A stretch of DNA of 64,000 nt from JANQJA01 sp047947185 (GTDB taxonomy: Bacteria > Pseudomonadota > Gammaproteobacteria > Pseudomonadales > Azotimanducaceae): NCBI GenBank assembly GCA_047947185.1, contig CP170502.1, positions 2,728,001 through 2,792,000 of the forward strand, written 5' to 3'. Shown piece by piece: positions 62,451 to 64,000 of this stretch. The position numbers and the translations under genes are program-made. How positions within the stretch are numbered: the first letter of the stretch is position 1; each line of letters starts with the position of its first letter. The notes below the pieces were generated by a model that saw only the letters and a program-made list of their open reading frames with translations, was not told the origin of the DNA and ran no database searches.

Positions 62451-62870
62451 TCAGTCTACACCCAGGGCAATTCGTGCACCTTTGATGCCACCTGCGTAGA
62501 TGCCGGTCGCAAGATTAACCGCCGCCGCCTCGTCACCCCTGGCGTCGAAGGTGCCCGTCCAGTCCACTGTGCAGGTGTCGTCCCCGTCATCAGTGATTTT
62601 GACAGTGGCCGAATAGTTGTTGAATGGGAGTGGACAATCTTCGTTGATAATGGCGTAGGTGAACGTCATATGCGCTGCATCGTGTTCTTCCAGACGTTCC
62701 ACAACCTGCCCGCCACCCATGGTGAGGTAGCGGACCATACCGACACCCTGTCCCTCGTAGCGCACAGCCTCAATGGGACCGCCGGGTTTGATACTGTCAA
62801 ATACACCCAGTTGCGCCCAGACATCTGCGGCCGGGGCATTCACTTTCTTTACAACCCTGGCTTCCGCCAT
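62451..62870 (-). CDS. SRPBCC (START/Bet v1-fold) family protein
   Basis: 139 residues: VVKKVNAPAADVWAQLGVFDSIKPGGPIEAVRY, VGMVRYLTMGGGQVVERLEEHDAAHMTFTYAI and TVDWTGTFDARGDEAAAVN follow the polyketide-cyclase/Bet v1 pattern with a hydrophobic cavity. May bind or modify a small lipophilic molecule. Convergent with the globin gene. Confidence 0.85.
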   Translation of the reverse strand: MAEARVVKKVNAPAADVWAQLGVFDSIKPGGPIEAVRYEGQGVGMVRYLTMGGGQVVERLEEHDAAHMTFTYAIINEDCPLPFNNYSATVKITDDGDDTCTVDWTGTFDARGDEAAAVNLATGIYAGGIKGARIALGVD

Positions 62871-63169
62871 TCTGGTTTCCTCACAGTTTGTGTTTCCCCT
62901 GCAGCATAAGTGGATTTAGCCCCGGTCTCAAACATTTGAAACCTTTTCAGGGAAACTGCCCTGGTGTTGTCTGATGCCATCAAGGAGTCCAGACAAGCGT
63001 GCTGTCAGCTCTGGCGCTGGATTGATCCTCTTGCCAATCAGAAGGAACTAAAGTTCACCTGCTGCATTCAGGTGCACAGCTATGAGCTCTGCTCCAGGCC
63101 ACCCCGGTTTGACAGCAGGCCACGCTTCGCCATTTAATTAGCTTGCTATCAATAAGGCTGCTATTCACT
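62871..63169. other. 299-bp promoter gap before the MarR gene
   Basis: Divergent between the SRPBCC gene and the MarR-type regulator. AT-rich stretch TTAATTAGCTTGCTATCAAT at 63136-63155 could hold the regulator's own operator. No other feature. Confidence 0.35.
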
Positions 63170-63607
63170 ATGAGCGAACCCGCCCGGGACAATTTTGTTG
63201 CTGCCCTGTTCAATGCCAGGAACCGGATCCGGTTCGCCATGGATGATGCATTCAGGCCGCTCGGCATCACCGACGCAACCTGGCGAACGCTATTTTTCCT
63301 TGAGCAGGAAGGCAACGGTGTCTCACAGAAACGCCTGGCGACAACCATGGGCATCGAGGGGCCAAGCCTTGTACGCCTACTGGATAACCTCGAGGAACGC
63401 GGGCTGATAGAACGCCAGATAAGCAAGGAAGACCGCCGCAAGAAACTGGTACACCTGACAAAAAAGGCAGAGGAACTGCTTATCGAACTGCACGAGGTTG
63501 CCACTGAAACACGACAGGCCATTCTGGCCAGGGTCAGCGACGCTGAGCTCAAAACCTGCCTGCGGGTCTTTGACCACATCCTGGCGGCCGCTGACAAGAG
63601 AGACTAG
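63170..63607 (+). CDS. MarR-family transcriptional regulator
   Basis: 145 residues from ATG 63170; an in-frame start at 63143 lacks a ribosome site. Winged helix-turn-helix: FRPLGITDATWRTLFFLEQEGNGVSQKRLATTMGIEGPSLVRLLDNLEERGLIERQISKEDRRKKLVHLT. Typically represses an adjacent efflux operon and releases it when binding a drug-like ligand. The HlyD-type gene starts 2 bp after its stop, so the regulator is the first gene of that operon. Confidence 0.93.
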   Translation: MSEPARDNFVAALFNARNRIRFAMDDAFRPLGITDATWRTLFFLEQEGNGVSQKRLATTMGIEGPSLVRLLDNLEERGLIERQISKEDRRKKLVHLTKKAEELLIELHEVATETRQAILARVSDAELKTCLRVFDHILAAADKRD

Positions 63608-63609
63608 AC

Positions 63610-64000
63610 ATGGAAATCAAACCACCGGCTATCCTGACGCCCACCAATATCGTTGCACTGACGATCCTGCTGGTTTCCACCTGCTGGCTTGCCTGGTGGT
63701 TTGTTGATCGATCGCACTACGTCTATGTAACGGATGCCCGCATCTCGGCCACCATGGTCAATGTCAGCAGCCGGATCCCCGGCTGGGTTGAGGCGTTCCC
63801 GCCCGAAGAAGGTGACCTGGTGGCGCCCGGCGACACACTGGTCCGAATCGACTCCCGCGATACAAAAATGCAACTCGCTGAAGTCGAGGCAAGGCTCGAT
63901 ACTCTGGCAGTTGAACAGGAACAGCGTACCCTGGAAATGGAGCTTGCTGAAAAGCAGATCAACGCTGCGATTGAGGCGGAGCGCGCTCGCGTCGAAGCCG
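63610..64000 (+). CDS. HlyD/EmrA-type efflux periplasmic adaptor, 3' end outside window
   Basis: 130 codons visible. One N-terminal membrane helix (NIVALTILLVSTCWLAWWFVD), then HYVYVTDARISATMVNVSSRIPGWVEAFPPEEGDLVAPGDTLVRID, the lipoyl-like start of membrane-fusion proteins, and a coiled coil (QLAEVEARLDTLAVEQEQRT). Partner of an MFS or ABC pump presumably encoded just downstream. Shares an operon with the MarR regulator. Confidence 0.9.
   Translation, partial: MEIKPPAILTPTNIVALTILLVSTCWLAWWFVDRSHYVYVTDARISATMVNVSSRIPGWVEAFPPEEGDLVAPGDTLVRIDSRDTKMQLAEVEARLDTLAVEQEQRTLEMELAEKQINAAIEAERARVEA

Noticed and set aside
1..64000. CRISPR arrays, tRNA or rRNA genes
   Set aside because: No regularly spaced repeats, cloverleaf-like sequences or conserved rRNA segments were noticed; a tRNAscan or Infernal run would be decisive.

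Overview
The window looks like a chromosomal segment of an aerobic marine-type gammaproteobacterium with a large accessory catabolic repertoire. This is inferred from gene content: CoA-dependent ring and side-chain degradation genes, a PEP-CTERM protein, a PBPRA1643-type SEC-C protein, and IS66 and IS3 elements. No rRNA, tRNA or CRISPR array was seen.

Region 1 (1-10.6 kb) is a catabolic gene run. On the + strand it holds acyl-CoA dehydrogenase, a MaoC hydratase, a thiolase-fold protein, a DUF35 protein, acyl-CoA synthetase, a Baeyer-Villiger monooxygenase, a zinc alcohol dehydrogenase and an extradiol dioxygenase. A metallo-beta-lactamase-fold hydrolase and a thioesterase follow on the - strand. 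Together they suggest oxygenation and ring cleavage of a cyclic compound, then CoA activation and beta-oxidation-like or retro-aldol C-C cleavage.

Region 2 (10.6-31.8 kb) continues the theme. It has three amidohydrolase-2 paralogues, an SDR, two D-aminoacylase-type amidohydrolases, two LLM flavin oxidoreductases, a CMD/AhpD-like protein, two hotdog thioesterases, an enoyl-CoA hydratase, a PdxA-family dehydrogenase (possibly a TphB-like cis-diol dehydrogenase) and a Rieske dioxygenase alpha/beta pair. Several promoter gaps share an ATTGTA-type inverted repeat, which points to one common regulator not encoded here. Decay is visible: an isopropylmalate/isocitrate dehydrogenase-family gene is split by IS66 and also carries an in-frame stop, and a DUF35-thiolase pair is riddled with stops.

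Region 3 (31.8-38.6 kb) is an insertion-sequence island. It holds a transposase remnant, a second identical IS66 copy (inside an enoyl-CoA hydratase remnant), an IS3 element inserted after codon 2 of a second Rieske oxygenase, and another IS3-family element that cuts off that gene's 3' end.

Region 4 (38.6-54.3 kb) has small regulatory and secreted proteins, then the most unusual block. An apparent operon encodes a cytochrome P450, a 591-residue membrane protein and a DyP-type peroxidase. Next to it are an NTF2-like protein and three regulators: a 1159-residue Ser/Thr kinase-ATPase, a sigma-54-activator-like protein lacking the GAFTGA motif, and an ECF sigma factor. I infer a dedicated signalling and oxidative-chemistry module.

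Region 5 (54.3-64 kb) is mixed. A DedA-rhodanese fusion has an in-frame TGA at a position usually occupied by cysteine, followed by a SECIS-like hairpin, so it is a selenoprotein candidate. Also present are a sulfotransferase flanked by two copies of a 96-bp palindromic repeat, a PEP-CTERM protein, a frameshifted peptide-binding lipoprotein, a VOC protein, a globin, an SRPBCC protein, and a MarR regulator followed by an HlyD/EmrA-type efflux adaptor that runs off the end.
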